64,000 nucleotides of DNA from UBA4644 sp034933145. GTDB taxonomy: Bacteria > Bacillota > Clostridia > Oscillospirales > Butyricicoccaceae. The stretch is from contig JAYFOA010000036.1 in the NCBI GenBank assembly GCA_034933145.1, positions 1-64,000 on the forward strand, in the 5' to 3' direction. How positions within the stretch are numbered: the first letter of the stretch is position 1; each line of letters starts with the position of its first letter. Below the pieces are notes generated by a model. It ran no database searches. It was not told where the DNA came from and worked only from the letters and a program-made list of their open reading frames with translations. Below are positions 7,377 through 16,098 of this stretch, one piece after another. The translations under genes and the position numbers were made by a program.

Positions 7377-9149
7377 CTACCCGCGCCCGAATAAAATATT
7401 TGTGGCGTGCGGCGCAAGAAGCGCATCTATAGGTATTTCGTGCAGCGGCCAGCGGCCCGTGACGGGGTTATATGCTTCGGAAACATAATCCGCCCAGCAT
7501 ACGGTTTTAGCAGCGTAGAGCAGAGCGACACCGCGGCGCACACCCTTTTGCGGCGCAGCTGCGGGGTCAGCCGAAAGGTGCTTTACCGCTTTCGCCAAAA
7601 GCGCATCCTGCCGATACAAACATGGCGGTAAGCGGCCTGTCGAGTTGGTGGAAAGCCGGTCGCGCACCAGACAGTCCCGCAGCGTCTCGGCATCGATATG
7701 ATCCAGCGAAACGCAGTATGCCTGGAAGACCGCAGTGTAATCATCCAGCGTAGTACGCCAGCGGACGCCCGCTTTTTGTGCGGCGGCGCCAAACCCAGAA
7801 TAGAACGCAAACGGGGTCAGGCCGCAGGCGTTCAGCACATAATTTAGCGTCAGGGAAAACCGCCCGCTGTTATATACGCGCGCCACGGCATCTTCCATTC
7901 GGTGCAGCACATCAAAATCTTGTGCTGAAAGCCACGGCGTGGTGCGGACCTCATACGGTGCGTTTTCATCAAACGTGCAGGGGTAGGTCTGCGCCTCGGT
8001 GCGCATGGCACTGCCGTACAGCAGCTTTAAAAACCCGAGCTGCAGCATCTGCGCCCCCAGCGCGTACCCTTTGTTGAAGCTTTCGGCGAATACGGCCAGA
8101 TTCTCATAGGGCAGCCCGGCGATTAGGTCGATGTGAATATGCATATTCCCCATCTTCACCAGGCGGCGGATGTTCTCATGCAATACTGCGGTGTCCGTTT
8201 TGCGGCGCACGGCCTCCAGCGTTTCTTCACAAAACGACTGCATGCCGATTTCCAGCTGCACCGCGCCCACGGGCATCTGCGCGAGCAGAGCAAATGTTTC
8301 TTCCTTTAATATATCGCCCGCAATTTCAAAATGGAAACAGATGCCGCGGGGAATTTCCCTGCCGTAATGCGTCAGGATGAACCGCAGTATCTCATTTGCA
8401 TGAGCGGGGTTTGCATTGAATGTCCGGTCCACAAACTTGATTGTCTGCGTGCCGCTGCTGGCAAGGAGCAGCAGATCCGGTAGGACGGAGTCCAATGCAA
8501 AATAGCGCGGCGCGCCGCACCGCCCCGACAGGCAGAACGCGCAGGAATATGGGCAGCCGCGGCTTGTTTCAAAATAGGCGATGCGCCCCCGGATCGCCTC
8601 GGCATACCCCGCGGTAAGCGGGGAGGGAACGGCTCCGCGCAGCACACACGGCGCGCTTTCATAAACCGTGCCGTCCGAATGCCGGCCGCATAGCCCGGCA
8701 ATTCCTTGCCGCACCGGTTCGGGCAGAAGTCCGGGCTTGTCCAGGGCAAAAACGGCCCTTAAAAACGCAGGCACGCTTTCTTCCCCTTCACCCGCCAGAA
8801 TATAGTCAACCTGCGCGCTTTTTTGCAGCACATCCTTTGCACAGTAGCTCACTTCCGGGCCGCCCAGCACGATCATCATATGGGGCAGCGCTTGTTTCAG
8901 CGCCGCACACAGCGCCAGGGTGGCGTCAATATTCCATATATAACAGGAAAAGCCGACAACCGCAGGCGCTGCGGCAACAATCTGCGCAAGCACGCCGGCG
9001 GGTGGCTGATTCACGGTGGCTTCCACAATATGCACGCGGGGATATAGCTCCGGCGCAAACGCCTTGATCCCTGCCGCCAGACACCAGGGCGCAGGCGACG
9101 CATGTATATATTTGGCGTTCAGAACGCTCAGCACCACGGTACCTTCCAC
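7377..9149 (-). CDS. B12-binding domain radical SAM protein (DUF4080 type)
   Basis: 590 residues. Residues 1-150 form a cobalamin-binding Rossmann domain (VVGFSCYIWNID, IVLGGPEVSY, DYILAGEGEE). Residues 190-420 are the radical SAM barrel with the cluster motif TSRGCPYSCAFCLSG (CxxxCxxC), followed by the conserved KFVDRTFNAN and IHIDLIAGLPYE strands. The C-terminal ~160 residues correspond to DUF4080. Such enzymes use SAM and often cobalamin for methylation or other C-H chemistry; the substrate is unknown. No biosynthetic partner is adjacent. A 37-residue fossil of a related gene lies at 2891-3000. The upstream spacing does not give a strong ribosome-binding site; GGTACCGTGGTG may indicate that the ATG at 9149 is correct but weak. 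Confidence 0.85.
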   Translation of the reverse strand: MEGTVVLSVLNAKYIHASPAPWCLAAGIKAFAPELYPRVHIVEATVNQPPAGVLAQIVAAAPAVVGFSCYIWNIDATLALCAALKQALPHMMIVLGGPEVSYCAKDVLQKSAQVDYILAGEGEESVPAFLRAVFALDKPGLLPEPVRQGIAGLCGRHSDGTVYESAPCVLRGAVPSPLTAGYAEAIRGRIAYFETSRGCPYSCAFCLSGRCGAPRYFALDSVLPDLLLLASSGTQTIKFVDRTFNANPAHANEILRFILTHYGREIPRGICFHFEIAGDILKEETFALLAQMPVGAVQLEIGMQSFCEETLEAVRRKTDTAVLHENIRRLVKMGNMHIHIDLIAGLPYENLAVFAESFNKGYALGAQMLQLGFLKLLYGSAMRTEAQTYPCTFDENAPYEVRTTPWLSAQDFDVLHRMEDAVARVYNSGRFSLTLNYVLNACGLTPFAFYSGFGAAAQKAGVRWRTTLDDYTAVFQAYCVSLDHIDAETLRDCLVRDRLSTNSTGRLPPCLYRQDALLAKAVKHLSADPAAAPQKGVRRGVALLYAAKTVCWADYVSEAYNPVTGRWPLHEIPIDALLAPHATNILFGRG

Positions 9150-9838
9150 AACATTTTCTCCACTTCATCTTAAGTCAAAGGTTGTTATGGACATCCAGCT
9201 TCAATATTTCTTACAAATCCTATTACCGACGCCCTATTTGACCATATTATAATACAGCTATTGGGGCTATTGCAATAAAGCTGACATTCATAGAAAAGGA
9301 CTAACTGATTACTCAAAATCAATTAGCTCTTTTCAAATGTGAATAACGATATCAATATTGCCACAACGTTGCCATGAAGAAATTCAACAGGTCAATTGTT
9401 CTTGATTTTCAAGGATTTCAGCCGCACCGACAGATAAATGCGGTGAGAGGCTATCCATTTACCTATACATCTTCATTTTCACCTAAAACTCTTGCTATGC
9501 AGCCGTGGGCGGGGTCGCAGCAGGATCATGTGAGGAAGAGTAGTGTGGCGGCCTATACAGCTGACGATTTCAATATTCAAGTTCTCTTTCGACCAGAACC
9601 CGGTGTGGAATCCTTTTTACTATAATTATTGGGATATAACGTATGTCGCGGTAGCAAAACTTGTGATGGCCAGCAGTAACGCACGCGATCTTTTGTTTAC
9701 ACTTTCTAAATTGCTTAATAGTAATATTCCTCAAAAACAAGAAAGGTGCTGCAACTGGACACCTTTCTTCAGTCTCTGCATATATTAAAGATTATTATAT
9801 GCAGCATGTAATTTTAAACATGTAGCACAGGTGCGCAG
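9150..9838. other. Gene-free stretch of ~690 bases
   Basis: It contains the terminator at 9739-9769. Short plus-strand frames at 9374-9625 and 9543-9788 have protein-like patches (NPVWNPFYYNYWDITYV) but no ribosome-binding site or recognised family. They could be remnants of a degraded gene. No RNA gene is recognised. Confidence 0.4.
9739..9769 (-). terminator. Terminator after the membrane protein gene
   Basis: AAGAAAGGTG (9739-9748) pairs perfectly with CACCTTTCTT (9760-9769). On the minus strand it is followed by TTGTTTTTG. It lies about 70 bases past the 9839 stop. Confidence 0.65.
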
Positions 9839-10519
9839 TTAATTCTCCTCTATCAGCAAACGAATTTCTGAAGGTAACAGGTTGGCAAGATCGCTGAAAG
9901 TCTTCCATCTGGAGGTAGTCGTCTTATCGTCTTCGTGGAGAAAGATGGTAACTCCATGGGCTTCACGATAAACAGACACACTGCTTCCATCTGTAAATCG
10001 AATGTATAACTCAGATATCAAATCGCTTTGCACGGCGCCCGGCCACCAATAGTTGCGCAAGATGAACTTTTTCATTTCCGCAATAACGCCGCGTGCATTG
10101 CCTCCGGTGATAATTACCGCGCCCTCTTGCTCAGTGCATACGGCCGCATCCTCTTCTGGTCTCCAAGTCACTCGTTCTGCATTGTCTGTTAGCCGCATCT
10201 CTATCTCCTCAATGGTATTTCCATCAGGGATATAATTGCCAAGGGTTTGTGTATGAAACTGTAGTTCAAATATCAGTACATATGCTAAAAGCAGAACTAC
10301 ACAGGAGATGAGATGCCTGTTGGATAGCTTTGCGAACAGGGATAGACACACCCCTGCAATTGCTAAAAGCACGCCTATTCCGAAAAATAAGCTCCTTTCA
10401 AGAAAATGCGGTGTATCAGCCAGCGCAACCATACATATAAGGGCCATAATAGATGTGATAATAGAATATTTCCATATTGATTTTGTCTTTATAAATAAGC
10501 CACCCTTCTGTTTCTCCAA
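9839..10519 (-). CDS. Hypothetical membrane protein
   Basis: 226 residues. Three hydrophobic segments (about residues 18-36, 44-62 and 70-88) are followed by a soluble domain with GGNARGVIAEMKKFIL, LYIRFTDGSSVSVYREAHG and TFSDLANLLPSEI. The soluble part resembles the C-terminal periplasmic-type domain seen in some Firmicute ABC-2 permease-like proteins, but no transporter gene is adjacent. The only in-frame start before the first hydrophobic segment is TTG at 10519, without a clear ribosome-binding site, so the true start is uncertain. AT-rich. The function is unknown. Confidence 0.6.
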   Translation of the reverse strand: MEKQKGGLFIKTKSIWKYSIITSIMALICMVALADTPHFLERSLFFGIGVLLAIAGVCLSLFAKLSNRHLISCVVLLLAYVLIFELQFHTQTLGNYIPDGNTIEEIEMRLTDNAERVTWRPEEDAAVCTEQEGAVIITGGNARGVIAEMKKFILRNYWWPGAVQSDLISELYIRFTDGSSVSVYREAHGVTIFLHEDDKTTTSRWKTFSDLANLLPSEIRLLIEEN

Positions 10520-10652
10520 ATTACTTAAAATGTATCCGACCGATTTACTCTACTTCTAAGATTGGGGCAACCTGGGATCTGATCAAAATGTGTCTACGAA
10601 TGGTTATCTAGGGTCTCGTACGTCAGTAAATCTCAAAGCCAGCTATCATCTA

Positions 10653-10925
10653 CTATATAAGCGTTATTTCAAGTTTTTTGTCTAATGCAGTTGCTATTTT
10701 TTGCAAAAACAGAACAGATGGATTATAATTTCCACTTTCAAAACGGCTAATATTACTTTGTTTGGTACTGGCACGTTTCGCAAGTTCGGCCTGAGTCATA
10801 TTTCTCTCAATCCGTGCCGCAATTACCGCACTAATAATTTGATATTGAGGGACAAGCGCTTCATACTCCTTTCGAAGTTCGGGATCCTCTTCAAGCGCAG
10901 TTTTCTTATACTCTTTGTACGTCAT
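10653..10925 (-). CDS. XRE-family regulator, HigA-antitoxin-like
   Basis: 90 residues. Residues 30-85 form a Cro/CI helix-turn-helix: MTQAELAKRASTKQSNISRF is the turn-recognition helix, and LQKIATALDKKLEI is the family tail. The N-terminal YKEYKKTALEEDPELRKEYE is typical of HigA antitoxins encoded after a HigB (RelE-like) toxin. No HigB frame can be read in the ~130 bases before it, so it is an orphan antitoxin or an independent regulator. The start has AAGGAGG upstream. Confidence 0.8.
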   Translation of the reverse strand: MTYKEYKKTALEEDPELRKEYEALVPQYQIISAVIAARIERNMTQAELAKRASTKQSNISRFESGNYNPSVLFLQKIATALDKKLEITLI

Positions 10926-11485
10926 AAGATGTTCCTCCTTTGTAGCAAGATAAAGCCAAAGTTTCTCAAGTATGTCAAATGCAGAAATTTCGCAAGATCT
11001 TTACTAATAGTCTAAACAAACTTTATACCATTTCAGTACTCACTCAGTTTTCTAATTAATTTTATTATATCATATAAGATATTTTGTCAATTAAAAGTGG
11101 CATGTGCTTTAAGTATTTCGCCGCTGTTGAACAGGCGGTAACTTTGCGGGTTAAGGGCATGGCTACCATGATATCTCTGAAAACAGTAGTGTCACTTGAA
11201 ACTTGGTCAGCGACACATCAACGAAAATCTGATATTTACATCGCTCAATTTACACCACATGGCCCTATCAGGTTTGAACACCAGCACGATGTAACAACTT
11301 CAACGGTGGATCAGAAAATAACCAATAAAGAGATCACAGAGTTCTCTGTCCGGATGGATAGCCCCACTTGCCGGACGCGCGGCATAAAAGGCTGCATTTT
11401 CAAAATATTAAGAAAATTACCCCTTATTCAAAATTTCGCCCGGATATTTACGTGTATTTAAGGGGTAATCATAATATCTGAGAAT

Positions 11486-11505
11486 GTGGTCAAAGCGTGG
11501 TCAAA
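11486..11505. repeat. Tandem GTGGTCAAA repeats, possible integrase arm sites of an older element
   Basis: Two identical nonamers, 11 bases apart, lie just outside the left attachment site. Paired short repeats of this kind sit beside attachment sites of many tyrosine-integrase elements. They do not match the TTGTAGCC arms of the island to the right, so they may belong to another, now lost, guaA element. Confidence 0.4.
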
Positions 11506-11513
11506 CGCTTATA

Positions 11514-11556
11514 AAAAGTCCGCAAACCATTGTGGTTCAATGGTTTGCGGACTTTT
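11514..11556 (-). terminator. 19-bp perfect hairpin, probably the displaced guaA terminator
   Basis: Arms 11514-11532 and 11538-11556 (AAAAGTCCGCAAACCATTG and its complement) pair perfectly around TGGTT. On the minus strand the stem is followed by TTTTTATAAG. If the island is removed by joining the 12-bp repeats, this hairpin falls 4 bases after the guaA stop codon. Confidence 0.65.
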
Positions 11557-11560
11557 GCTC

Positions 11561-11572
11561 TTATTCCCACTC
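11561..11572. repeat. Left attachment site (att) of the guaA island
   Basis: TTATTCCCACTC is identical to 20548-20559. It is the complement of the guaA C-terminal codons GAG TGG GAA TAA. Confidence 0.8.
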
Positions 11573-11673
11573 TAGTCTCAGGCTTTGATTCAGGGTAATA
11601 AAATGCACTTTCAGTACGCTTTTTGTCCACGTAATCCACGTATTTCAGACCATTCAAAGCGTCTTCAGCTTTT

Positions 11674-11692
11674 TTGTAGCCATCTTGTAGCC
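11674..11692. repeat. Left integrase arm-type sites
   Basis: TTGTAGCC occurs at 11674-11681 and 11685-11692, 11 bases apart. The same octamer or its complement is found at the right end (20439-20477). A 17-base stretch (GATGGCTACAAAAAAGC) is shared, in opposite orientation, by both ends. Confidence 0.6.
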
Positions 11693-11801
11693 ACGGGTTG
11701 CTTCACCTCACAGCCCGTGGTTACTACTATTGGGAGTTTAGTTGCATTAAATTAACATAAAGTTTGTTCCCATACATCATGCACCAATGCCCACATACTC
11801 T

Positions 11802-12422
11802 CTATGCGGGGAGTTTGATTATGTCTTTAATCTTCTCGTACAAATTCTGCCTGTGTAGCTCCGCTGCAATGAACGGATACTTTGTCTCCAAAAACTGCTT
11901 GCTAACATCGCCATTTATGTACATCATGATTATTTCACATCTCTGATTTGCTTGATCTTCCTCATTGAGATGCAGAATTTGTATGGTGTTTTTTGCCTTG
12001 TTTCTTTCGCCGGGAGCCATGTTTTGGCGTGGCTTTACCAAGCACGATGGAAAGTCAATAATTATATCACCATTCTGAATTTCGAACGGATCAAGAATAT
12101 TGACCTTATCGCCCTTATAATTATTTATTGTCTGCGTTGTTAATCTGTAGTTCGCCCACTCATAAGCCAATTCCTGATGTGTACTCTTTGGATAAAAATG
12201 GTCAACAGATACGGCAGCAGTCGTTTTTGAAAACCATTGTCCACAATAAGCGCAAATTCCACCGTAAGCCTGATAAAGTGATGCACTACAGCGATTCCAA
12301 TAATTGTGTTTACTCCAATCCTTGTTTTTGGGATTTGGGCAACTCTCTAAAAAAGCATTACCTGGTTGCCGAACTCTAGTGTCAAAATCCGTAGGCTCTG
12401 GTTTTAAATCTACATGTATCAT
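11802..12422 (-). CDS. HNH endonuclease, Septu/retron-type (PtuB-like)
   Basis: 206 residues from the ATG at 12422. The HNH core is clear: YGGICAYCG (CxxC zinc or fold motif), VDHFYPKS (D-H catalytic His), then W.NYRL and INNYKGD, a pattern typical of HNH nucleases paired with ATPases in Septu (PtuB) and in some retron systems. The start is fixed by a 4-base ATGA overlap with the ATPase stop and by GGGGTGG upstream, so translation is coupled. It is the last gene of the methyltransferase-ATPase-HNH operon. By analogy it should be the DNA- or RNA-cutting effector. A specific target is not known. Confidence 0.8.
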   Translation of the reverse strand: MIHVDLKPEPTDFDTRVRQPGNAFLESCPNPKNKDWSKHNYWNRCSASLYQAYGGICAYCGQWFSKTTAAVSVDHFYPKSTHQELAYEWANYRLTTQTINNYKGDKVNILDPFEIQNGDIIIDFPSCLVKPRQNMAPGERNKAKNTIQILHLNEEDQANQRCEIIMMYINGDVSKQFLETKYPFIAAELHRQNLYEKIKDIIKLPA

Positions 12423-14284
12423 AGAGCCACCCCGTGTTGTTCCGCAAAGTAGATCCAGCGTGGCCAAAATGGATCATTTTGTGACAAGCTCTGAAGCAAT
12501 TTTTCATGAGCGGCCCTAACATCATCATCTGATGGATTATCATCAAGCTGAAGTTCTTTAGCTCTACGTATTGCTTCTTCTGCTACAGTTGATCTTGCTT
12601 GCCCCAAATTAAAAATTGGAGAAGTTAGCCATGAGTTGACCTGACCATATTTGATGAAACTTTCCTCAGATAAAATTGCATCCTCTGTCTCAGGCTCCAG
12701 TTTAATTTGAAATAATTTGTCGGTTTCATTGTCAAAAACGGTCTCAGCAGACGCCATAATCAAAGGAGAATGTGTTGCAATAATAAACTGCACTTCCAAC
12801 TCCTTAGCTAAATACTTCTGAACTTCAATTAGAGCAGGCAGGATGGTTCGTTGCCATTTTGGATGCAAATGAGCCTCTAATTCATCTACCATAACCACAA
12901 TTCGAGAGTCTGGTAATATTCCACGCAACTTGCAGTTTTCTTTATGCTCGCTCCATGCCCACACGATCAAATATGCAAGTGTGATAATTCGTCCTACGCC
13001 TGCAGAAGAATTTGTAACAGGAACAACGCCATATGGATATTTGATGGTCGGAATCTCTCGGCTATCGTTAGGAATGCGTGTTGGTTCACCGGGAAGTAGT
13101 TTTCCCATGTCAGGCGGAGACATTTCACTAAGCACTTGCTTAAAAACCTCAAAAGGGTATTTTTCAGGACTATTTTGCCATTTTACCCAATCTCGAATCA
13201 ATCCCTCAATGCTATTTCCTTCTCCATCCCATACCTGCTGTTTAGAAAAAACGTTTGAATCGCCAACACCGTGAGGATTACTTTTCGATGGATCCCACAC
13301 AGCGTATGACCCATCGACAAGCGCATAAATAATTAAGCCAGGAATCGTTGCAGTATCGTTTGCTCTTTTCCAAGTGAAATTTTTGTTGTCATACAAGACT
13401 TTTTTGTCCTGTGACATTTTTGATTTTCCTGCGATTGAATAGCTGATAGAAGCCTTTTTACTACCCTCCGCATATTTTGGCCGGGCATGATTTCCAGTCC
13501 ACGTATTGGTTAAAGCCCACCATGCACAGTCCATTAAGAACGTTTTTCCTAAGCCGTTATCACCGGTAATAATATTCAAACGAGATGATAGCGCCATTTC
13601 AACATGATCACAAGGGCCAACATTAACCAGTTCAAGTTTTGAGAGCGTACCTTCTTGATCTGGCTGGGCATCTGGAGGCTCAGAGAGACTGTTTGAAAGT
13701 TGATTCCACGAATATAGTTCTTTTTGAAATGCTGGAACATTTGGAAATGTGGCAGTATCAGAAAATAGCGAATTAAGTTCATCGCTTGTAATATGATAGT
13801 CCGCCACAAATTTTGTAACAACGTCATCAATCGTTGCAGTATCTTTCCATTTTAAGTCTTTCAGAGCCCAAATTGCCATCGCCGAAATCGGTATTTTGCG
13901 TTTCGGGGTTGGAATGGCAATCTTTTCTATTTGTTTAATATAATCCTCGGCCCAACACCACTCTTTACTGTTTCTGTTGTGGATAAACGCTGAGCTAAAG
14001 GTTTGGGTATTTATTGCTTGCAATCCTGCAGACGGATATTTTGCAACTAACCATTGTTTACTGCGCACAGTCTGATACGGTTGAAAAAAGTAGTCGGACG
14101 TTGGGCATATTTTATGGATGGAATTCATAAACGCTTTTGTGTTGCTATCCATTTGAAAACTAATGGGCGTTCCAACGGGGAGCTGTTCTTTCTTGCATGT
14201 TAAAAAAGTAATGCCAAGGAAGGTGTGAACATGTGCCAACTGGCTAATTGCACTTATAATGTATTCTGAGGAAATATAAATCAT
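12419..14284 (-). CDS. AAA/ABC-type ATPase with N-terminal extension (PtuA-like)
   Basis: 621 residues. Residues about 212-600 are an AAA_21/SMC-like ATPase: Walker A GDNGLGKT (241-248), a signature-like SSAGVGR (427-433), Walker B VVMVDELE (463-470) and H-loop ATHSP (503-507). This is the core of PtuA, RloC-type and OLD-like defence ATPases. Residues 1-~205 are an extension I do not recognise, with Trp/Tyr-rich blocks (SDYFFQPYQTVRSKQWL, WCWAEDYIKQIE) that could be a sensor or target-recognition domain. It overlaps the methyltransferase stop and the HNH start by 4 bases each, so the three products are made together. It probably acts as the sensor/switch for the HNH nuclease. The extension is what sets it apart from a plain PtuA. 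Confidence 0.8.
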   Translation of the reverse strand: MIYISSEYIISAISQLAHVHTFLGITFLTCKKEQLPVGTPISFQMDSNTKAFMNSIHKICPTSDYFFQPYQTVRSKQWLVAKYPSAGLQAINTQTFSSAFIHNRNSKEWCWAEDYIKQIEKIAIPTPKRKIPISAMAIWALKDLKWKDTATIDDVVTKFVADYHITSDELNSLFSDTATFPNVPAFQKELYSWNQLSNSLSEPPDAQPDQEGTLSKLELVNVGPCDHVEMALSSRLNIITGDNGLGKTFLMDCAWWALTNTWTGNHARPKYAEGSKKASISYSIAGKSKMSQDKKVLYDNKNFTWKRANDTATIPGLIIYALVDGSYAVWDPSKSNPHGVGDSNVFSKQQVWDGEGNSIEGLIRDWVKWQNSPEKYPFEVFKQVLSEMSPPDMGKLLPGEPTRIPNDSREIPTIKYPYGVVPVTNSSAGVGRIITLAYLIVWAWSEHKENCKLRGILPDSRIVVMVDELEAHLHPKWQRTILPALIEVQKYLAKELEVQFIIATHSPLIMASAETVFDNETDKLFQIKLEPETEDAILSEESFIKYGQVNSWLTSPIFNLGQARSTVAEEAIRRAKELQLDDNPSDDDVRAAHEKLLQSLSQNDPFWPRWIYFAEQHGVAL

Positions 14285-15153
14285 TGTTCTTCCTCCAAAT
14301 GCTCCAAAATATATTCACAAAATGCATAACTGATATCAATTCCGATTGCTGATCGACCGGTGCTTAAAGCAACCTTCATCGTGGTTCCGCTACCTGCAAA
14401 TGGATCAAGGACTACACCGTCTTCTGGACAACCAATAGCCAAACAACGTGAAACCAATTCATCAGGATAAGGCGCGGTCTCAATTTCTGAGCCCGAAGGT
14501 CTTGGTGTAATTGTCCACACATCTTCATCTATTTGCTTGTCGAGCAAAGGCTGGCGATTAAAAAAGTACTTTCTGTCTTTTGCAAACATGAAAATATACT
14601 CATAGCTTCTATGCGGGCGGTCACGAACCGATTCAGGCAACGCTTTATCCCGATGCCAAATTATCGGAGACCGCAAGACCCATTTCCTTGATGTCATCTC
14701 AATCGCGACTCGCCACGGAACGCCTATTATGGATTTTCGCTCAATATTGGCTCCAAGTCCGCCACTTCTGTCTACAGGCCGTAGTCCAAATCTTCTCTTG
14801 TGACTTTTTGCATCTGTTCCATGAGAAGCGCCCTTGCCAGAATAATAGGTATCACCCAAGTTAAGAAATAGTATTCCGTCTTTGCGAAGTACACGATACA
14901 ATTCATCCATTACCTCACACAAAGAAGTAACATATGCATCAACAGTGTTTTCAAGTCCAATCTGACCATCTACACCGTAATCACGCAAGCTATAATATGG
15001 CGGAGATGTTATAACGCAATGTACGCTTTCACTTTCAATATTCCTTAATGATTCAACGGCATTACCACAAAAGAGTGTCCAGTTTTTCTCATATGCTGTT
15101 CCTTCCCATTTATGAACACCATTATTCAAGTCTAAATCCAAGAGAATTTCCAT
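14281..15153 (-). CDS. DNA methyltransferase, beta class (N4-cytosine or N6-adenine)
   Basis: 290 residues. Motif IV is TSPPYYSL (about residues 49-56) and motif I is DPFAGSGTTM near the C-terminus (about 252-261), the order of beta-class amino-methyltransferases; SPPY favours N4-cytosine but adenine is possible. Between them are NLGDTYYSGKG, IPWRVA-like GVPWRVAIEM and LRSPIIWHRDKALPESV, common in this class. Residues 100-200 should contain target recognition. It uses SAM to mark DNA. As the first gene of a coupled operon with the ATPase and HNH genes, it probably protects host DNA and so makes the trio a restriction-like system. The start has GGAG upstream of the ATG at 15153. It follows abiEii by 42 bases. 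Confidence 0.88.
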   Translation of the reverse strand: MEILLDLDLNNGVHKWEGTAYEKNWTLFCGNAVESLRNIESESVHCVITSPPYYSLRDYGVDGQIGLENTVDAYVTSLCEVMDELYRVLRKDGILFLNLGDTYYSGKGASHGTDAKSHKRRFGLRPVDRSGGLGANIERKSIIGVPWRVAIEMTSRKWVLRSPIIWHRDKALPESVRDRPHRSYEYIFMFAKDRKYFFNRQPLLDKQIDEDVWTITPRPSGSEIETAPYPDELVSRCLAIGCPEDGVVLDPFAGSGTTMKVALSTGRSAIGIDISYAFCEYILEHLEEEQ

Positions 15154-15195
15154 TTTCTCACTCCTGATGTTAGCGTTTTCTTCGATTTGAGACGA

Positions 15196-16098
15196 TCAAC
15201 GCCACTGCCATATGCCGGCTGTGGATGACCATGTTTTAGTAAATTGCTTACTATAGATGGCGGCTTTATATGGCATTGATAGAAATGAATTGATTACGTT
15301 TAGGATCGTCTTAAAATCATCAGTTCTTGCGCTGATCTTATTCGTAAAGGCCTTCCACTTTTTCTGCATACCATCATTGGCGTCAAAGGCCATGATCTGT
15401 TCAAACTGCTCGACGGTATAACGCCGATTACGGTTATCAAATGTCTTTCGCAAAGCCTCGGCCAAAACTGCACCGTCAAAGTCAAACTTGTTTGCCAGAT
15501 AGTAAAGGTCGTAATAATCTTTCATGCGGCTGGAAAACTCCATCAGGCTCAAAACAGCATCCAACTTCTCAGCTACAGTGGTTTCTACGGAATATGTATT
15601 GACCTCTGGTGCGTCAAAATCGGGAAGCTGTCTCGGAATCTTTCGTTTCTCCTGATGAGGCACGATAATATCACCAACGCCGAAGTCAATGCCGAATGGC
15701 GTTCGTGTGTTCTTAATTCTTGCCACGATGGAAGCCCCGATCCCGGAATATTTCTTTGCAACAGCGATTGGCGCAATGCTCTTAATCTCAAATGTGATAA
15801 AGCCGTTGCCGGTGTCGACCGCGATAATTTCTTCCAGCATTTCGCGCAGACGCTCCGGGGTGTTTTGCTGCTGGCGGAGGAGAAAATCCACATCAACCGT
15901 AACACGGCTATCGAAGTTCGTCAGCGAATAAAGAAACAGTCCACCTTTCAATACCAGGTTATCCGCATACCTTGATTTTTCGACCCTGCGGAGAAATTCC
16001 TCCTGGCAAAAGAGCTGCATACACAGTTGGTAGCTCCTGCCGCTCTCTGCGGCCTTATTTTTTAGCCTTGCGAGTATAGACGCACCAATATCAACCAT
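15196..16098 (-). CDS. abiEii: AbiEii nucleotidyltransferase toxin
   Basis: 300 residues, normal for the family. Nucleotidyltransferase motifs are present: LKGGLFLYSL (GG motif), TVDVDFLL (D-x-D metal ligands), the lysine/aspartate motif VAEKLDAVLS and RMKDYYDLYYL. AbiEii-type toxins are type IV toxin-antitoxin effectors that transfer nucleotides (MenT relatives modify tRNA 3' ends) and stop growth during phage infection. The start overlaps the antitoxin gene by 8 bases. The C-terminal tail after residue 270 is less conserved. It is probably cotranscribed with the antitoxin and perhaps the methyltransferase operon 43 bases downstream. Confidence 0.88.
   Translation of the reverse strand: MVDIGASILARLKNKAAESGRSYQLCMQLFCQEEFLRRVEKSRYADNLVLKGGLFLYSLTNFDSRVTVDVDFLLRQQQNTPERLREMLEEIIAVDTGNGFITFEIKSIAPIAVAKKYSGIGASIVARIKNTRTPFGIDFGVGDIIVPHQEKRKIPRQLPDFDAPEVNTYSVETTVAEKLDAVLSLMEFSSRMKDYYDLYYLANKFDFDGAVLAEALRKTFDNRNRRYTVEQFEQIMAFDANDGMQKKWKAFTNKISARTDDFKTILNVINSFLSMPYKAAIYSKQFTKTWSSTAGIWQWR

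Larger units (their letters stand above)
10926..11560. other. Gene-free stretch: promoter, direct repeats and terminator
   Basis: A minus-strand promoter for the HigA-like gene is likely at 11064-11090 (TATAAT at 11064-11069, TTGACA at 11085-11090, spacer only 15). Two GTGGTCAAA direct repeats lie at 11486-11494 and 11497-11505 and look like integrase arm sites. A 19-bp stem follows at 11514-11556. The plus frame 11084-11461 has no ribosome-binding site or recognised domain, so I do not call it. Confidence 0.45.

Noticed and set aside
9374..9788. Two overlapping short plus frames with protein-like patches
   Set aside because: No ribosome-binding site, and neither matches a family. At most a degraded gene.
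10926..11060. A HigB toxin before the HigA-like gene
   Set aside because: No frame of 90-120 codons with RelE/HigB motifs can be read; short patches in this AT-rich stretch are interrupted by stops.
11084..11461. A 125-codon plus frame left of the island
   Set aside because: No ribosome-binding site, no recognisable domain and an odd composition. It may overlap remnants of an older integrase end.
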